Source of the DNA: Flavobacterium yafengii
GTDB taxonomy: Bacteria > Bacteroidota > Bacteroidia > Flavobacteriales > Flavobacteriaceae
Assembly (NCBI RefSeq): GCF_030010375.1
Contig: NZ_JASCRY010000004.1
Coordinates: 248,001-312,000 of the forward strand
Length of the DNA: 64,000 bases
Direction of reading: 5' to 3'
This document shows positions 10,203 through 20,229 of the stretch, in pieces. The notes under the pieces were generated by a model, which searched no databases, was not told where the DNA came from, and was given only the letters and a program-made list of their open reading frames with translations. The translations under genes and the position numbers were made by a program. Position 1 is the stretch's first letter. Each line of letters opens with the position of its first letter.

Positions 10203-10319
10203 TTATCCTTGTCTTTGTTTAAATCTAGGATTCTTTTTGTTTATTACGTACAATCTCCCTTTTCTTCGCACAATTTTGCACTCGGGACTTCTCTTTTTTA
10301 CTGAAGCTCTAACTTTCAT
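10203..10319 (-). CDS. rpmJ: 50S ribosomal protein L36, zinc-free form
   Basis: A 38-codon gene between infA and rpsM. The product begins [20 protein letters not shown] and ends NPRFKQRQG, which is unmistakable L36. The classical form has a Cys-Cys-Cys-His zinc ribbon; here only Cys14 remains and the other ligand positions carry Ser, Asn and Arg, so zinc binding is lost (the C-minus type, usual in Bacteroidota). It starts at ATG 10317-10319, 12 bases after the infA stop, and ends 2 bases before rpsM. Confidence 0.97.
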   Translation of the reverse strand: MKVRASVKKRSPECKIVRRKGRLYVINKKNPRFKQRQG

Positions 10320-10331
10320 TTTGAATATCCT

Positions 10332-10547
10332 TTAATATCTATAAGTAATTCTTGCTTTTGACAAATCGTAAGGGCTCATTTCTAGTTTCACTTTATCACC
10401 AGGTAATAATTTGATGTAATGCATACGCATTTTTCCAGATATATGGGCGATTACAATATGTCCATTTTCTAACTCTACACGGAACATAGCATTTGATAAT
10501 GCTTCAATGATAGATCCGTCTTGTTCTATTGCTGATTGTTTTGCCAT
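10332..10547 (-). CDS. infA: Translation initiation factor IF-1
   Basis: Binds the A site of the 30S subunit during initiation. The 71 residues form a single S1/OB-fold domain: [30 protein letters not shown], then [34 protein letters not shown]. It lies 3 bases after secY and 12 before rpmJ, the standard secY-infA-rpmJ order. Confidence 0.99.
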   Translation of the reverse strand: MAKQSAIEQDGSIIEALSNAMFRVELENGHIVIAHISGKMRMHYIKLLPGDKVKLEMSPYDLSKARITYRY

Positions 10548-10550
10548 AAA

Positions 10551-11897
10551 TTAAGCTACTGCTTTTCTATTTTTACCACTTTTCATCAAACCATCATAAT
10601 GCTTATTCAACAAGTATGAATTGATTTGCTGCATCGTGTCTATGGCAACTCCAACCATAATTATTAATGAAGTACCTCCAAAAAACATTGCCCAAGATTG
10701 TTGAACATCCATAAGACTCACAACAATTGCTGGGAACACAGCTATCAAAGCAAGAAATAAAGATCCTGGAAAAGTTATCAAGGACATCACTTTGTCAAGA
10801 TAATCAGAAGTTTCAACCCCTGGTCTGATACCAGGAATAAAACCACCACTTCTCTTTAAATCATCAGACATTTTATTAGTAGGAACTGTGATTGCAGTAT
10901 AAAAGAAAGTAAATACAATTATTAAAGTTGCAAATACAAAATTATACCAAAATCCGAACATATTACTAAAAGCGCCAACGATTGATTGTGATGCATCTGA
11001 TTTAGACAAACCTGCTAAGGCTGCTGGAATAAACATAATTGCTTGCGCAAAGATTATTGGCATAACCCCTGAAGCATTAAGCTTCAAAGGAATCCATTGT
11101 CTGTTTCCACCCAACATGTCTTGTTCAAAATCACCTGATGTCGTACGACGGGCGTATTGAACAGGAATCTTCCTGATCGCCATAACCAATAGCACACAAC
11201 AAATGATAACTAATAACCAAATGATAATTTCAATAACCAACAACATCGGCCCACCATTATTATTGGTAACTCTTGTTGTAAATTCTTGAATAAAAGCCTG
11301 AGGTAATCTAGCCAAAATTCCAACCATGATTAACAAAGAAATACCATTTCCAATTCCTTTATCAGTAATTTTTTCTCCTAACCACATGGCAAAAATTGTC
11401 CCTGTAACTAAAATAATAACTGAAGAAAATAAGAATTCAAATGAATTGAATCCCAATAAAAATGCATTACTAGGTAATGTTCTATATAAATTATAGATGT
11501 AAGTCGGACCTTGAACTAAAGTAATTCCTATTGTCAACCAACGAGTAATTTGATTAATCTTTTTTCTACCGCTTTCTCCATCACTTTGAAGTTTTTGCAA
11601 ATATGGAATCGCAATTCCCATTAACTGAACAACAATAGAAGCAGAAATATAAGGCATAATCCCCAAAGCAAAAACAGAAGCTTGAGAAAATGCACCTCCA
11701 GTAAACATGTCAAGAATTGAACCAATTCCTTCTTTAGTTTGCCCAGCTAAATTACCTAACTGCGTAGCATCAATACCTGGCAGGGTTACTTGAGCCCCAA
11801 AACGATAAACTAAAAGCAAACCCAATGTTATTAGGATTCTATTTTTCAGTTCCTCGATTTTCCAAACATTACTTATTGATTCAATAAATTTCTTCAT
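10551..11897 (-). CDS. secY: Protein translocase subunit SecY
   Basis: Pore subunit of the SecYEG translocon in the inner membrane. The 448 residues contain ten hydrophobic segments; the first follows IEELKNRILITLGLLLVYRFGAQVTLPG. Cytoplasmic loop residues KIPVQYARR are conserved, and PGIRPG near residue 350 is a SecY hallmark. It is translated 13 bases downstream of rplO and stops 3 bases before infA. Confidence 0.98.
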   Translation of the reverse strand: MKKFIESISNVWKIEELKNRILITLGLLLVYRFGAQVTLPGIDATQLGNLAGQTKEGIGSILDMFTGGAFSQASVFALGIMPYISASIVVQLMGIAIPYLQKLQSDGESGRKKINQITRWLTIGITLVQGPTYIYNLYRTLPSNAFLLGFNSFEFLFSSVIILVTGTIFAMWLGEKITDKGIGNGISLLIMVGILARLPQAFIQEFTTRVTNNNGGPMLLVIEIIIWLLVIICCVLLVMAIRKIPVQYARRTTSGDFEQDMLGGNRQWIPLKLNASGVMPIIFAQAIMFIPAALAGLSKSDASQSIVGAFSNMFGFWYNFVFATLIIVFTFFYTAITVPTNKMSDDLKRSGGFIPGIRPGVETSDYLDKVMSLITFPGSLFLALIAVFPAIVVSLMDVQQSWAMFFGGTSLIIMVGVAIDTMQQINSYLLNKHYDGLMKSGKNRKAVA

Positions 11898-11910
11898 ATT
11901 AATTGAAAAA

Positions 11911-12363
11911 TTACATTGTTACAGCTTCTCCACCAGCAGCTTCAATAGCAGCTTTTGCAGTAGCAGTAAATTTGTGAGCGGTTACTTTTAATTTTGCTGT
12001 CAATTCACCTCTACCTAAAATCTTAACGATTTCATTTTTAGTAGCCAAACGATTAGCAACATAAACTGTCATATCAACAGTATCTTTAATAACACCATTA
12101 TCAACTAAAAGTTGAAGTGTATCAAGATTTACACCTTCGTAATCTTTACGATTGATGTTTGTAAAACCAAACTTAGGCACACGTCTTTGAAGTGGCATTT
12201 GCCCTCCTTCAAAACCAATCTTTTTAGAATAACCAGAACGAGATTTTGCTCCTTTGTGACCTCTTGCAGAAGTACCACCTTTTCCAGAACCTTCTCCTCT
12301 ACCTAATCTTTTATTTTGATTGTGTGTAGAACCTTCAGCAGGTTGTAAGTTACTTAAATTCAT
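11911..12363 (-). CDS. rplO: 50S ribosomal protein L15
   Basis: Late-assembling 50S protein. It has 150 residues. The Gly/Arg-rich N-terminal extension ([25 protein letters not shown]) threads into 23S rRNA, and a globular domain covers about 70-148. It lies between rpmD (11 bases upstream) and secY (13 bases downstream), the canonical order. Confidence 0.99.
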   Translation of the reverse strand: MNLSNLQPAEGSTHNQNKRLGRGEGSGKGGTSARGHKGAKSRSGYSKKIGFEGGQMPLQRRVPKFGFTNINRKDYEGVNLDTLQLLVDNGVIKDTVDMTVYVANRLATKNEIVKILGRGELTAKLKVTAHKFTATAKAAIEAAGGEAVTM

Positions 12364-12374
12364 AACAGTATTTG

Positions 12375-12557
12375 TTATTTAGCTTCTTCAACAGAAACTA
12401 AGTGTTTAACTTTATTTATCATCCCAAGGATTGTAGGGTTTGAATCATGCTCTACAACTTGTCCCATTTTACGTAGACCTAAAGCTTCTAATCCTCTCTT
12501 TTGAGTAAGAGGACAGTTGATTTTGCTTCTAACTTGTTTTACTAATAATTTAGCCAT
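12375..12557 (-). CDS. rpmD: 50S ribosomal protein L30
   Basis: Small 60-residue 50S protein. [35 protein letters not shown] carries the L30 signature (SxI.cp..qr.TLkaLGLrk). It lies 12 bases from rpsE and 11 from rplO. Confidence 0.98.
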   Translation of the reverse strand: MAKLLVKQVRSKINCPLTQKRGLEALGLRKMGQVVEHDSNPTILGMINKVKHLVSVEEAK

Positions 12558-12569
12558 AATTTCCTTGAA

Positions 12570-13097
12570 TTAACCTTTAAAAACTTTTTCTAAAGAAACA
12601 CCTCTTTGTTTTGCAACAGTATAAGCGCTTCTCATTTGTAATAAAGCATCAAAAGTTGCTTTTACCACGTTGTGAGGATTTGAAGATCCTTGAGATTTAG
12701 ATAATACATCATGAATTCCTACTGATTCAAGAACTGAACGAACAGCTCCACCAGCAATAACTCCTGTACCGTGAGAGGCAGGAATTAAGAATACACGTGC
12801 ACCACCAAATTTACCTTTTTGTTCGTGAGGAACTGATTGACCATTCAAAGGAATTTTTACTAGATTTTTCTTAGCATCTTCTACTGCTTTCGCAATTGCT
12901 TCAGAAACGTCTTTAGATTTTCCTAATCCGTGTCCAACCACTCCGTTTTCATCACCTACAACTACAATAGCAGAAAAACCAAAAGCTCTACCACCCTTTG
13001 TAACCTTAGTAACACGATTTACACTTACCAAACGATCTTTTAATTCAAGACCACTTGGTTTTACTAACTCTACATTCTTGTATTTACTATTAGACAT
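12570..13097 (-). CDS. rpsE: 30S ribosomal protein S5
   Basis: Shapes the mRNA entry tunnel and decoding fidelity with S4. It has 175 residues. The dsRBD-like N-terminal domain includes [22 protein letters not shown], and the C-terminal domain has [13 protein letters not shown]. It starts at ATG 13095-13097, 6 bases after rplR. Confidence 0.99.
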   Translation of the reverse strand: MSNSKYKNVELVKPSGLELKDRLVSVNRVTKVTKGGRAFGFSAIVVVGDENGVVGHGLGKSKDVSEAIAKAVEDAKKNLVKIPLNGQSVPHEQKGKFGGARVFLIPASHGTGVIAGGAVRSVLESVGIHDVLSKSQGSSNPHNVVKATFDALLQMRSAYTVAKQRGVSLEKVFKG

Positions 13098-13103
13098 ACT
13101 ATA

Positions 13104-13454
13104 TTAGAATTTAAGTCCAGCCGCTCTTGCGCCTTCCGCTAATGATTTAATACGTCCGTGATATAAATAACCTCCTCTATCGAAAGTTACTACGTCTATC
13201 CCAGCTTTTAAAGCTTTTTCAGCAACTAGTTTTCCAACTGCTGTAGCAACTTCAATGTTCGTACCGTTACCTATTTCTTTTTCTCTTGAAGAAGCCGCCA
13301 ATAAAGTAACTCCGTTTACGTCATCAATAAGTTGAGCGTAAATTTCTTTGTTACTTCTAAATACAGATAGTCTTGGATTAGTAGCAGTACCACTAATTGA
13401 TTTTCTAATTCTGAATCTAATTCGTTGTCTTCTTTCAGGTTTTGTTAATGACAT
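13104..13454 (-). CDS. rplR: 50S ribosomal protein L18
   Basis: Binds 5S rRNA together with L5 and L25 in the central protuberance. It has 116 residues, with [18 protein letters not shown] and the C-terminal [20 protein letters not shown] typical of the family. It lies between rplF and rpsE with short gaps of 11 and 6 bases. Confidence 0.99.
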   Translation of the reverse strand: MSLTKPERRQRIRFRIRKSISGTATNPRLSVFRSNKEIYAQLIDDVNGVTLLAASSREKEIGNGTNIEVATAVGKLVAEKALKAGIDVVTFDRGGYLYHGRIKSLAEGARAAGLKF

Positions 13455-13465
13455 AATCTTATTTT

Positions 13466-14008
13466 TTAAGCTGATTTACCTGCTTTTCTTCTTAATACTT
13501 CACCTACAAATTTAACACCTTTTCCTTTGTACGGCTCAGGCTTACGGAAACCTCTGATTTTCGCAGCTACCTGACCTAAAAGTTGTTTGTCAAATGACGT
13601 TAATTTAACGATAGGGTTTTTACCTTTTTCAGATATAGTTTCTAAAGTTACTTCTGAAGCAATTTCTAAAACTATATTGTGAGAGTAACCAAGTGCTAAA
13701 TCTAATTTTTGCCCTTGATTTGAAGCTCTATAACCAACTCCTACCAATTCTAATGACTTAGTAAAACCATCTGTTACACCGATAATCATGTTATTGATTA
13801 AAGATCGGTACAAACCGTGTTTTGCTCTTTGGTCTTTGTGATCAGAAGATCTTTCTACTTGAACTAGATCCCCTTCAACTGTTACAGTTACGTCCGAAAA
13901 CTCCTGAGTTAGTTGACCATTTTTTCCTTTTACCGTAATAATACCATCAGCAACTGAAACAGTCACTCCAGCTGGTATTGTTACTGGGCTTTTACCTATT
14001 CTTGACAT
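13466..14008 (-). CDS. rplF: 50S ribosomal protein L6
   Basis: Sits near the factor-binding site and stabilises the sarcin-ricin region. The 180 residues form two duplicated domains; [15 protein letters not shown] opens the protein and the signature [18 protein letters not shown] closes it. It is preceded by rpsH with an 18-base gap. Confidence 0.99.
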   Translation of the reverse strand: MSRIGKSPVTIPAGVTVSVADGIITVKGKNGQLTQEFSDVTVTVEGDLVQVERSSDHKDQRAKHGLYRSLINNMIIGVTDGFTKSLELVGVGYRASNQGQKLDLALGYSHNIVLEIASEVTLETISEKGKNPIVKLTSFDKQLLGQVAAKIRGFRKPEPYKGKGVKFVGEVLRRKAGKSA

Positions 14009-14026
14009 CTTATATAGTCTTTAAAA

Positions 14027-14425
14027 TTAGTATACGTAACAAATTACTTCGCCACCAACATTCAATTGTTTAGCTTTCTTTCCAGTCATTAAACCTTTAG
14101 AAGTAGAAACAATAGCAATTCCTAATCCGTTAAGGATTCTAGGAATGGTAGAAGAACTTGAATATTTACGTAAACCTGGTTTACTAATTCTTTGGATATC
14201 TTTAATTACGGACTCTTTCGTATCTTTATCATACTTCAAAGCAATTTTGATTGAACCCTGAACAGCGTTGTCTTCAAATTTGTAACTCAAGATATAACCT
14301 TGATCAAATAAGATCTTTGTTATTTCTTTTTTTAGATTAGATGCAGGAATTTCAACAACTTTGTGGTTTGCAGCCACAGCGTTACGAACTCTTGTCAAAT
14401 AATCGGCAATAGGATCTGTATACAT
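14027..14425 (-). CDS. rpsH: 30S ribosomal protein S8
   Basis: Binds helix 21 of 16S rRNA; in E. coli it also represses translation of the spc operon. It has 132 residues, with [16 protein letters not shown] at the start and [26 protein letters not shown] at the end. It lies 127 bases downstream of rpsN, the only large gap inside the spc block, and that gap contains two palindromes (14497-14553). Confidence 0.99.
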   Translation of the reverse strand: MYTDPIADYLTRVRNAVAANHKVVEIPASNLKKEITKILFDQGYILSYKFEDNAVQGSIKIALKYDKDTKESVIKDIQRISKPGLRKYSSSSTIPRILNGLGIAIVSTSKGLMTGKKAKQLNVGGEVICYVY

Positions 14426-14496
14426 ATGTATTAATTTGCGGTTTTGGTTTTCGACAAACTATTTGCCGAACCTGAAACCAATTTATAAATGTTTAT

Positions 14497-14553
14497 GATA
14501 CAGACGAAACTTCTTACGTTGCGTCTGTATCAGAGACGTAATAAATTACGTCT
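14497..14553. repeat. Two adjacent REP-like palindromes between rpsN and rpsH
   Basis: GATACAGACG (14497-14506) and CGTCTGTATC (14522-14531) are perfect 10-base inverted repeats. Immediately beside them, AGACGTAAT (14534-14542) and ATTACGTCT (14545-14553) form a perfect 9-bp stem with a 2-base loop, touching the rpsN stop codon. No U-tract follows either. The pieces share GACG and ACGTAA words, so alternative pairings are possible. It is either a repeat insertion or an mRNA regulatory structure upstream of the S8 start. Confidence 0.7.
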
Positions 14554-14822
14554 TACCAAGATGCTTTTTTAACACCAGGGATCAATCCATTATTAGCCAT
14601 TTCACGAAATGTAACACGTGAAAGACCGAATTGACGCATATACCCTCTTGGTCTACCTGTTAATTTACAACGATTGTGCAAACGAACTGGTGAAGCATTT
14701 TTTGGTAACTTTTGCAAACCTACGAAATCTCCAGCTTCTAACAAAGCTTTTCTTTTCTCAGCATACTTAGCTACTGTTTTTTCTCTCTTAACCTCGCGGG
14801 CTTTCATTGATTCTTTAGCCAT
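14553..14822 (-). CDS. rpsN: 30S ribosomal protein S14
   Basis: Head-domain protein of the 30S subunit, 89 residues. This is the zinc-independent form: the region that would carry CxxC..CxxC reads [20 protein letters not shown], with one Cys. The C-terminus is [14 protein letters not shown]. It follows rplE by 3 bases. Its stop codon abuts a palindrome. Confidence 0.99.
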   Translation of the reverse strand: MAKESMKAREVKREKTVAKYAEKRKALLEAGDFVGLQKLPKNASPVRLHNRCKLTGRPRGYMRQFGLSRVTFREMANNGLIPGVKKASW

Positions 14823-14825
14823 GTC

Positions 14826-15377
14826 TTAATTCTTTTTAAAAGGTAATCCTAATTCTGTCAATAGAGACTTTGCTTCTTTATCTGTTTTTGCAGTAGTTAC
14901 AAAAGAGATATCCATTCCTGAAATTTTGTTTACTTTATCAATATCAATTTCTGGGAAAATGATTTGTTCCAAAACTCCAAGGTTGTAATTTCCTCTTCCA
15001 TCAAATCCAGTAGCTTTAATACCACTGAAATCTCTTACACGTGGCAAAGCTGAAGTAATAAGTCTATCTAAAAACTCATACATTCTTTCTCCACGCAAAG
15101 TAACTTTTGCTCCAATAGGCATCCCTTTTCTCAATTTGAATGACGCAACGTCTTTCTTTGAAATAGTAGATACTGCTTTCTGTCCAGTGATCTTTGTTAA
15201 CTCATCAACTGCATAGTCAATTAGTTTTTTATCAGATACAGCTGCACCAACTCCTTTACTTAAAACGATTTTTTCCAATTTTGGAACTTGCATTACGTTT
15301 ACGTATCCGAATTCCTCTTTAAGAGCAGCGATTACTCTGCTCTTATATTCTTCTTTTAGTCTAGGTATATACGCCAT
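14826..15377 (-). CDS. rplE: 50S ribosomal protein L5
   Basis: 5S rRNA-binding protein of the central protuberance that contacts P-site tRNA. It has 183 residues, with [12 protein letters not shown] and the signature [15 protein letters not shown] visible. The start ATG lies 2 bases after the rplX stop; the operon is tightly packed here. Confidence 0.99.
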   Translation of the reverse strand: MAYIPRLKEEYKSRVIAALKEEFGYVNVMQVPKLEKIVLSKGVGAAVSDKKLIDYAVDELTKITGQKAVSTISKKDVASFKLRKGMPIGAKVTLRGERMYEFLDRLITSALPRVRDFSGIKATGFDGRGNYNLGVLEQIIFPEIDIDKVNKISGMDISFVTTAKTDKEAKSLLTELGLPFKKN

Positions 15378-15379
15378 TA

Positions 15380-15694
15380 CTATAGTACTTGATTAGATTT
15401 TTTTGAAAATCTTACTTTCTTATCTCCTTCTACTCTAATACCAACTCTAGTTGTTTCCTTAGTTTTAGGATCAATTAAAGAAATATTAGATATTTGTATA
15501 GAAGCTTCTTTCTTTACGATACCACCTTGAGGGCTTTTTGCACTAGGTTTCGTATGTTTTGAAACCATGTTTACACCTTCAACAATCGCTTTGTTTTTCT
15601 CACGGTACACACGTAAAACTTTACCTTCAGCACCTTTATGGTCTCCAGCAATTACTCTTACAATGTCACCTGATTTTATTTTTAGCTTTATCAT
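15380..15694 (-). CDS. rplX: 50S ribosomal protein L24
   Basis: Early 50S assembly initiator near the tunnel exit. It has 104 residues. The KOW motif is at the N-terminus ([20 protein letters not shown]), followed by [21 protein letters not shown]. It lies 11 bases downstream of rplN. Confidence 0.99.
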   Translation of the reverse strand: MIKLKIKSGDIVRVIAGDHKGAEGKVLRVYREKNKAIVEGVNMVSKHTKPSAKSPQGGIVKKEASIQISNISLIDPKTKETTRVGIRVEGDKKVRFSKKSNQVL

Positions 15695-15705
15695 CTTAAA
15701 ACGAA

Positions 15706-16074
15706 TTAAAGCACTTCTGGTGCTAATGATACAATTTTCATGAATTGTTTTTCACGAAGTTCTCTTGCTACCGGACCAAAAACACGAGTTCCTCTCATTT
15801 CACCAGCAGCATTCAATAACACACATGCGTTGTCATCAAATCTAATGTATGAACCATCGGCTCTTCTTACTTCTTTTTTGGTACGTACAACAACTGCAGT
15901 TGAAACAGCTCCTTTTTTAACGCTTCCGTTAGGTGCTGTATCTTTAATAGAAACTACAATCTTGTCTCCAACAGAGGCATACCTTCTTTTGGTACCTCCT
16001 AAAACACGGATAGTTAAAACTTCTTTTGCTCCCGTGTTATCTGCTACTTTTAGTCTTGATTCTTGTTGTACCAT
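15706..16074 (-). CDS. rplN: 50S ribosomal protein L14
   Basis: 50S interface protein forming a bridge with the 30S subunit. The 122 residues match the family length. It begins [20 protein letters not shown], with the signature [18 protein letters not shown] near 75-92. It is packed 2 bases after rpsQ. Confidence 0.99.
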   Translation of the reverse strand: MVQQESRLKVADNTGAKEVLTIRVLGGTKRRYASVGDKIVVSIKDTAPNGSVKKGAVSTAVVVRTKKEVRRADGSYIRFDDNACVLLNAAGEMRGTRVFGPVARELREKQFMKIVSLAPEVL

Positions 16075-16076
16075 AA

Positions 16077-16337
16077 TTATTTAGCTCTTTCTAAGATTTC
16101 AACTAATCTCCAACATTTTGTTTTACTTAAAGGGCGAGTTTCGCTAATCTTTACAGTATCTCCAATGTTACAGTCGTTATTTTCGTCGTGTGCATGATAC
16201 TTTTTAGTCTTCAACACGAACTTACCGTATAATGGGTGTTTTACTTTACGCACTTCAGCAACAACAATAGATTTATCCATCTTGTCTGAAGTAACAACAC
16301 CAACTCTTTCTTTTCTTAAATTTCTTTTTTCTTCCAT
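16077..16337 (-). CDS. rpsQ: 30S ribosomal protein S17
   Basis: OB-fold small-subunit protein binding the 5' domain of 16S rRNA. It has 86 residues: [22 protein letters not shown], then [22 protein letters not shown]. It lies 17 bases after rpmC. Confidence 0.99.
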   Translation of the reverse strand: MEEKRNLRKERVGVVTSDKMDKSIVVAEVRKVKHPLYGKFVLKTKKYHAHDENNDCNIGDTVKISETRPLSKTKCWRLVEILERAK

Positions 16338-16354
16338 CTTTCAGCAGATTACAA

Positions 16355-16546
16355 TTATTGCAACTCTCTTTTAGTAAGTTCCGTGGCTAATCTTGCAACT
16401 GTTCTTCTTACACTTCTAATTTGAAGTGGATTCTCAATTGGAGAAATAGCGTGAGCCATTTTTAGGTCGGCATATGCCTTCTTAGTCTGGCTAAGTTTTT
16501 CTTGCAACTCCGCTGCAGAAAGATCTTTTATTTCTGATTGTTTCAT
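16355..16546 (-). CDS. rpmC: 50S ribosomal protein L29
   Basis: Small helical protein at the tunnel exit near the SRP and trigger-factor docking site. It has 63 residues: MKQSEIKDLSAAELQEKLSQ, then ENPLQIRSVRRTVARLATEL. It lies between rplP and rpsQ, as in other bacteria. Confidence 0.98.
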   Translation of the reverse strand: MKQSEIKDLSAAELQEKLSQTKKAYADLKMAHAISPIENPLQIRSVRRTVARLATELTKRELQ

Positions 16547-16559
16547 AATATATTATAAA

Positions 16560-16985
16560 TTATGCTTCGAAATCTCTAGCAACGACGAATTTAGTTTTTA
16601 CTGGAAGCTTTTGAGCTGCAAGACGTAACGCCTCTTTTGCAACTGACAAAGGTACTCCTCCAACTTCAAACATAATTCTTCCGGGTTTAACAACGGCAGC
16701 CCAATACTCAACTGCACCTTTACCTTTACCCATACGTACCTCAAGAGGTTTCTTAGTGATAGGTTTGTCTGGAAATATTTTGATCCATAATTGTCCTTCT
16801 CTTTTCATAAAACGAGTTGCAGCAATACGTGCAGCTTCAATTTGACGAGAGGTTAAGAACATTCCATCTTCATGTACAGATTTAATACCAAACATTCCAT
16901 TAGAAAGTTCATGTCCTCTTTGAGAGTTCCCTTTCATTTTACCTTTTTGTACCTTACGGTATTTTGTTCTTTTAGGCTGTAACAT
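16560..16985 (-). CDS. rplP: 50S ribosomal protein L16
   Basis: Contacts A-site tRNA and 5S rRNA. It has 141 residues, with [19 protein letters not shown] at the start and [20 protein letters not shown] in the middle as the L16 signature. It follows rpsC by 19 bases. Confidence 0.99.
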   Translation of the reverse strand: MLQPKRTKYRKVQKGKMKGNSQRGHELSNGMFGIKSVHEDGMFLTSRQIEAARIAATRFMKREGQLWIKIFPDKPITKKPLEVRMGKGKGAVEYWAAVVKPGRIMFEVGGVPLSVAKEALRLAAQKLPVKTKFVVARDFEA

Positions 16986-17004
16986 TTTTCTTTAGTTTAA
17001 AAAT

Positions 17005-17763
17005 TTACTTTCGTTTACGAGCGTCTGGTTTTCCACCTTTGTTAAAAGGCTTTCTGTCTCCTCTAGGAGAATCACCACCTTTACCACCAGCACCAGATTG
17101 TTTTTTGTCCATTCCAGCAAGCGGAGAAAGATCTCTCTTTCCATAAACTTCACCTTTCATGATCCACACTTTGATACCCATTCTACCATAAGTAGTATGC
17201 GCTTCAGCCAAAGCATAATCAATATCAGCTCTGAAAGTTGATAGAGGAACTCTACCTTCTTTGAAACCTTCTGAACGTGCCATCTCTGCACCATTCAAAC
17301 GACCAGAAATCAAAACTTTGATACCTTCAGCGTTCATACGCATAGAAGCAGCAATAGCCATTTTGATTGCACGTCTGTAAGAAATTCTGCTTTCGATTTG
17401 ACGACAGATGCTTGTAGCAACTAGATACGCGTCAAGTTCAGGTCTTTTTATTTCAAAGATGTTGATTTGAACCTCTTTGTCAGTAATTTTCTTAAGTTCT
17501 TCTTTTAACTTGTCTACCTCTTGTCCACCTTTTCCGATAATAATACCAGGTCTGGCAGTAGTGATAGTAACGGTTACAAGTTTCAAAGTTCTCTCGATGA
17601 TTACTTTTGATACACTAGCTTTTGATAAACGAGCATGGATATACTTTCTGATTTTGTGATCTTCGGCAAGTTTATCACCGTAATCATTTCCACCATACCA
17701 GTTTGAGTCCCATCCTCTGATGATACCAAGTCTATTTCCAATTGGATTTGTCTTTTGTCCCAT
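17005..17763 (-). CDS. rpsC: 30S ribosomal protein S3
   Basis: mRNA entry-channel protein with helicase-associated function. The 252 residues include a type-II KH domain ([18 protein letters not shown], about 75-92) and a C-terminal domain ([15 protein letters not shown]). The last 35 residues form a Gly/Lys/Arg-rich extension ([18 protein letters not shown]...) longer than in E. coli and probably disordered. It lies 6 bases after rplV. Confidence 0.99.
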   Translation of the reverse strand: MGQKTNPIGNRLGIIRGWDSNWYGGNDYGDKLAEDHKIRKYIHARLSKASVSKVIIERTLKLVTVTITTARPGIIIGKGGQEVDKLKEELKKITDKEVQINIFEIKRPELDAYLVATSICRQIESRISYRRAIKMAIAASMRMNAEGIKVLISGRLNGAEMARSEGFKEGRVPLSTFRADIDYALAEAHTTYGRMGIKVWIMKGEVYGKRDLSPLAGMDKKQSGAGGKGGDSPRGDRKPFNKGGKPDARKRK

Positions 17764-17769
17764 CTTGTA

Positions 17770-18180
17770 TTAAATTGCTTGTGTGTTATTAATAGATCCA
17801 AGCACGATTGTTACGTGATTAGAACGTTTTCTTATTCTGTGCGCACGACCTTGTGGAGCTGGACGAAGTCTTTTCAACATCATTCCACCATCTACTGTAA
17901 TCGTTTTAACAAATAAACCTGCTTCTTCCATATTAGCATCAGGGTTTTTTGCTTGCCAGTTGGCAATTACAGATAAAACCAATTTTTCTAATTTTCTTGA
18001 AGCTTCTTTAGAACTGAATCTTAAGATGTTTAGTGCTCTTTCTACCTTCTGACCTCTTACCAAGTCCGCTACTAAGCGCATTTTTCTAGGTGAAGTAGGG
18101 CAGTTATTCAATTTTGCGAAAGCAATAGACTTATTAGCCTCTTTTCTCGCATCTGCTGTTTCTCTTTTACGAACTCCCAT
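17770..18180 (-). CDS. rplV: 50S ribosomal protein L22
   Basis: Its hairpin lines the exit tunnel. It has 136 residues; the N-terminus carries about 20 extra residues ([20 protein letters not shown]) before the usual [20 protein letters not shown] start. The tunnel loop [22 protein letters not shown] is intact. Loop mutations give macrolide resistance in other bacteria; none is evident here. Confidence 0.98.
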   Translation of the reverse strand: MGVRKRETADARKEANKSIAFAKLNNCPTSPRKMRLVADLVRGQKVERALNILRFSSKEASRKLEKLVLSVIANWQAKNPDANMEEAGLFVKTITVDGGMMLKRLRPAPQGRAHRIRKRSNHVTIVLGSINNTQAI

Positions 18181-18186
18181 TGCTTC

Positions 18187-18465
18187 TTATTTTTTACCTT
18201 TATTTTTTGCTCCAGCATGACCTCTAAAAGATCTAGTTGGTGAAAATTCTCCTAATTTGTGACCTACCATGTTTTCTGTTACGTAAACTGGTACAAATTG
18301 ACGACCGTTATGAACTGCGATAGTTTGTCCAACAAAGTCTGGAGTAATCATAGAAGCTCTAGACCATGTCTTAACCACTCCTTTATTTCCACCTGCGATG
18401 TTTTCTTGAACTTTCTTGTCTAACTTATAATGAACGAAAGGTCCTTTTTTTAATGAACGTGCCAT
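18187..18465 (-). CDS. rpsS: 30S ribosomal protein S19
   Basis: Head protein that pairs with S13 and contacts tRNA. It has 92 residues: [15 protein letters not shown], then [20 protein letters not shown] and the signature [17 protein letters not shown]. It lies 6 bases after rplB. Confidence 0.99.
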   Translation of the reverse strand: MARSLKKGPFVHYKLDKKVQENIAGGNKGVVKTWSRASMITPDFVGQTIAVHNGRQFVPVYVTENMVGHKLGEFSPTRSFRGHAGAKNKGKK

Positions 18466-18471
18466 ATCTTA

Positions 18472-19296
18472 TTATTTCTTTCTACGTTCTACGATATACT
18501 TGTTACTCGGGTTTTTCTTAGAACGAGTTCTATAACCTTTAGCTGGTATTCCATTTCTTGAACGTGGATGTCCACCAGAAGAACGTCCTTCACCACCACC
18601 CATTGGGTGATCGACAGGGTTCATTGCAACAGGTCTTGTTCTAGGTCTTCTTCCTAACCATCTTGTTCTACCTGCTTTACCAGATACAACTAATTGGTGG
18701 TCTGAATTAGAAACCGCTCCAATTGTAGCCGAACAAGTCAACAAGATTAATCTTGTTTCCCCAGAAGGCATTTTAATTGTAGCATATTTTCCATCTCTTG
18801 CCATTAATTGAGCAAATGTTCCAGCAGAACGAGCAATTACAGCTCCTTGTCCTGGTCTCAATTCGATACAAGAAATTACAGTTCCAAGTGGAACTCTACT
18901 TAAAGGTAAAGTATTACCAATTTCAGGTTGAGATTCCGGACCAGAAACTAATTTCTGACCAACTTTCAATCCGTTTTGAGCAATAACATACGTTTTCTCT
19001 CCATCAGCGTAAGCTAACAAAGCGATAAATGCAGTACGATTTGGATCATATTCAATTGATTTAACCGTCGCAGGAATTCCTTCTTTTGTACGTTTAAAAT
19101 CAATGATACGATATCTCTGCTTGTGACCACCACCCGTATAACGCATGGTCATCTTTCCTTGACTATTTCTACCACCAGAGTTTTTTATCGGCGCTATCAA
19201 AGAGCGTTCCGGCTTATCAGTTGTAATGGCGTCATAACCATTCACAACTCTAAATCGCTGACCTGGGGTAATAGGTTTTAATTTTCTTACTGACAT
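18472..19296 (-). CDS. rplB: 50S ribosomal protein L2
   Basis: Essential for subunit association and peptidyl-transferase centre structure. It has 274 residues. The conserved C-terminal region [20 protein letters not shown] contains the His needed for peptidyl transfer in reconstitution studies. The N-terminal OB-like domain includes [19 protein letters not shown]. It lies 6 bases after rplW. Confidence 0.99.
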   Translation of the reverse strand: MSVRKLKPITPGQRFRVVNGYDAITTDKPERSLIAPIKNSGGRNSQGKMTMRYTGGGHKQRYRIIDFKRTKEGIPATVKSIEYDPNRTAFIALLAYADGEKTYVIAQNGLKVGQKLVSGPESQPEIGNTLPLSRVPLGTVISCIELRPGQGAVIARSAGTFAQLMARDGKYATIKMPSGETRLILLTCSATIGAVSNSDHQLVVSGKAGRTRWLGRRPRTRPVAMNPVDHPMGGGEGRSSGGHPRSRNGIPAKGYRTRSKKNPSNKYIVERRKK

Positions 19297-19302
19297 TTTA
19301 TC

Positions 19303-19593
19303 TTAGATATTGTTGTAAAAATCAATTGTTTCTCCTTCTTGTACTTGAACAATTGCTTTTTTAATTGCATTCGTCTTTCCACTGATTAAACCACTTTTAG
19401 TGTATTTAGTAGTTCTATCCGGCCTTACGTTCATCGTGTTAACACTCAAAATAGTTACTCCGTAAGCAGCTTCAACAGCTTTCTTAATTTGCACTTTGTT
19501 TGCTTTTTTATCAACAACGAATCCGAAGCGGTTTAAAACTTCACTTTCTTTGGTTACTTTTTCCGTTACTATAGGCTTAATTATGATGCTCAT
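19303..19593 (-). CDS. rplW: 50S ribosomal protein L23
   Basis: Docking site for trigger factor and SRP at the tunnel exit. It has 96 residues: MSIIIKPIVTEKVTKESEVL with a typical IVTEK start, and NKVQIKKAVEAAYGVTILSVNTMN as the RNA-binding loop. It lies 6 bases after rplD. Confidence 0.98.
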   Translation of the reverse strand: MSIIIKPIVTEKVTKESEVLNRFGFVVDKKANKVQIKKAVEAAYGVTILSVNTMNVRPDRTTKYTKSGLISGKTNAIKKAIVQVQEGETIDFYNNI

Positions 19594-19599
19594 ATCCTA

Positions 19600-20229
19600 T
19601 TATTTACTTAAATTTTCTTCAATTATCTCCAAAGAACTCTCTAAAAGCACTAAATTATTAGCGTTTAATATAGCGTAAGTACTTAATTCTAAGCTACTTA
19701 CTACACTAGAGCCTTTTAAATTGCGTGACGACAAATATACATTTTTATTTACATCACCCAACACAAACAGGGATTTTTTATTCTCTAACTCTAAAGCTTT
19801 CAAAACGTTGATGAAATTTTTAGTGTTTGGAGTTTCAAAATTAAAGTCTTCAAGAACGATAATGTTCGACTCTTTTGCTTTAATTGAGAAAGCAGATTTT
19901 CTAGCCAAACGCTTCAAGCTTTTATTCAATTTGAATGAATAACTTCTTGGTCTTGGTCCGAAAACTGTTCCACCACCTTTAAACAATGGATTCTTTGCAC
20001 TACCCGCACGAGCAGTACCAGTTCCTTTTTGTTTTTTAATCTTACGTGTACTTCCCGCAACTTCAGCTCTTTCTTTAGCTTTGTGCGTTCCTTGTCTTTG
20101 ATTAGCAAGATATTGCTTAACATCAAGGTATACTGCGTGATTGTTTGGTTCTATACCAAATACTGAATCAGAAAGTTGAACTTTTCTTCCAGTATCTTTT
20201 CCGTTGAAATCTAATACTTTTGCTTCCAT
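19600..20229 (-). CDS. rplD: 50S ribosomal protein L4
   Basis: Tunnel-lining 50S protein; in E. coli also the autogenous regulator of the S10 operon. It has 209 residues. The tunnel loop is in KKQKGTGTARAGSAKNPLFKGGGTVFGPRPRSY (about 70-102). Its ATG overlaps the rplC stop codon as TAATG (20227-20231), so translation of the two is coupled. Confidence 0.99.
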   Translation of the reverse strand: MEAKVLDFNGKDTGRKVQLSDSVFGIEPNNHAVYLDVKQYLANQRQGTHKAKERAEVAGSTRKIKKQKGTGTARAGSAKNPLFKGGGTVFGPRPRSYSFKLNKSLKRLARKSAFSIKAKESNIIVLEDFNFETPNTKNFINVLKALELENKKSLFVLGDVNKNVYLSSRNLKGSSVVSSLELSTYAILNANNLVLLESSLEIIEENLSK

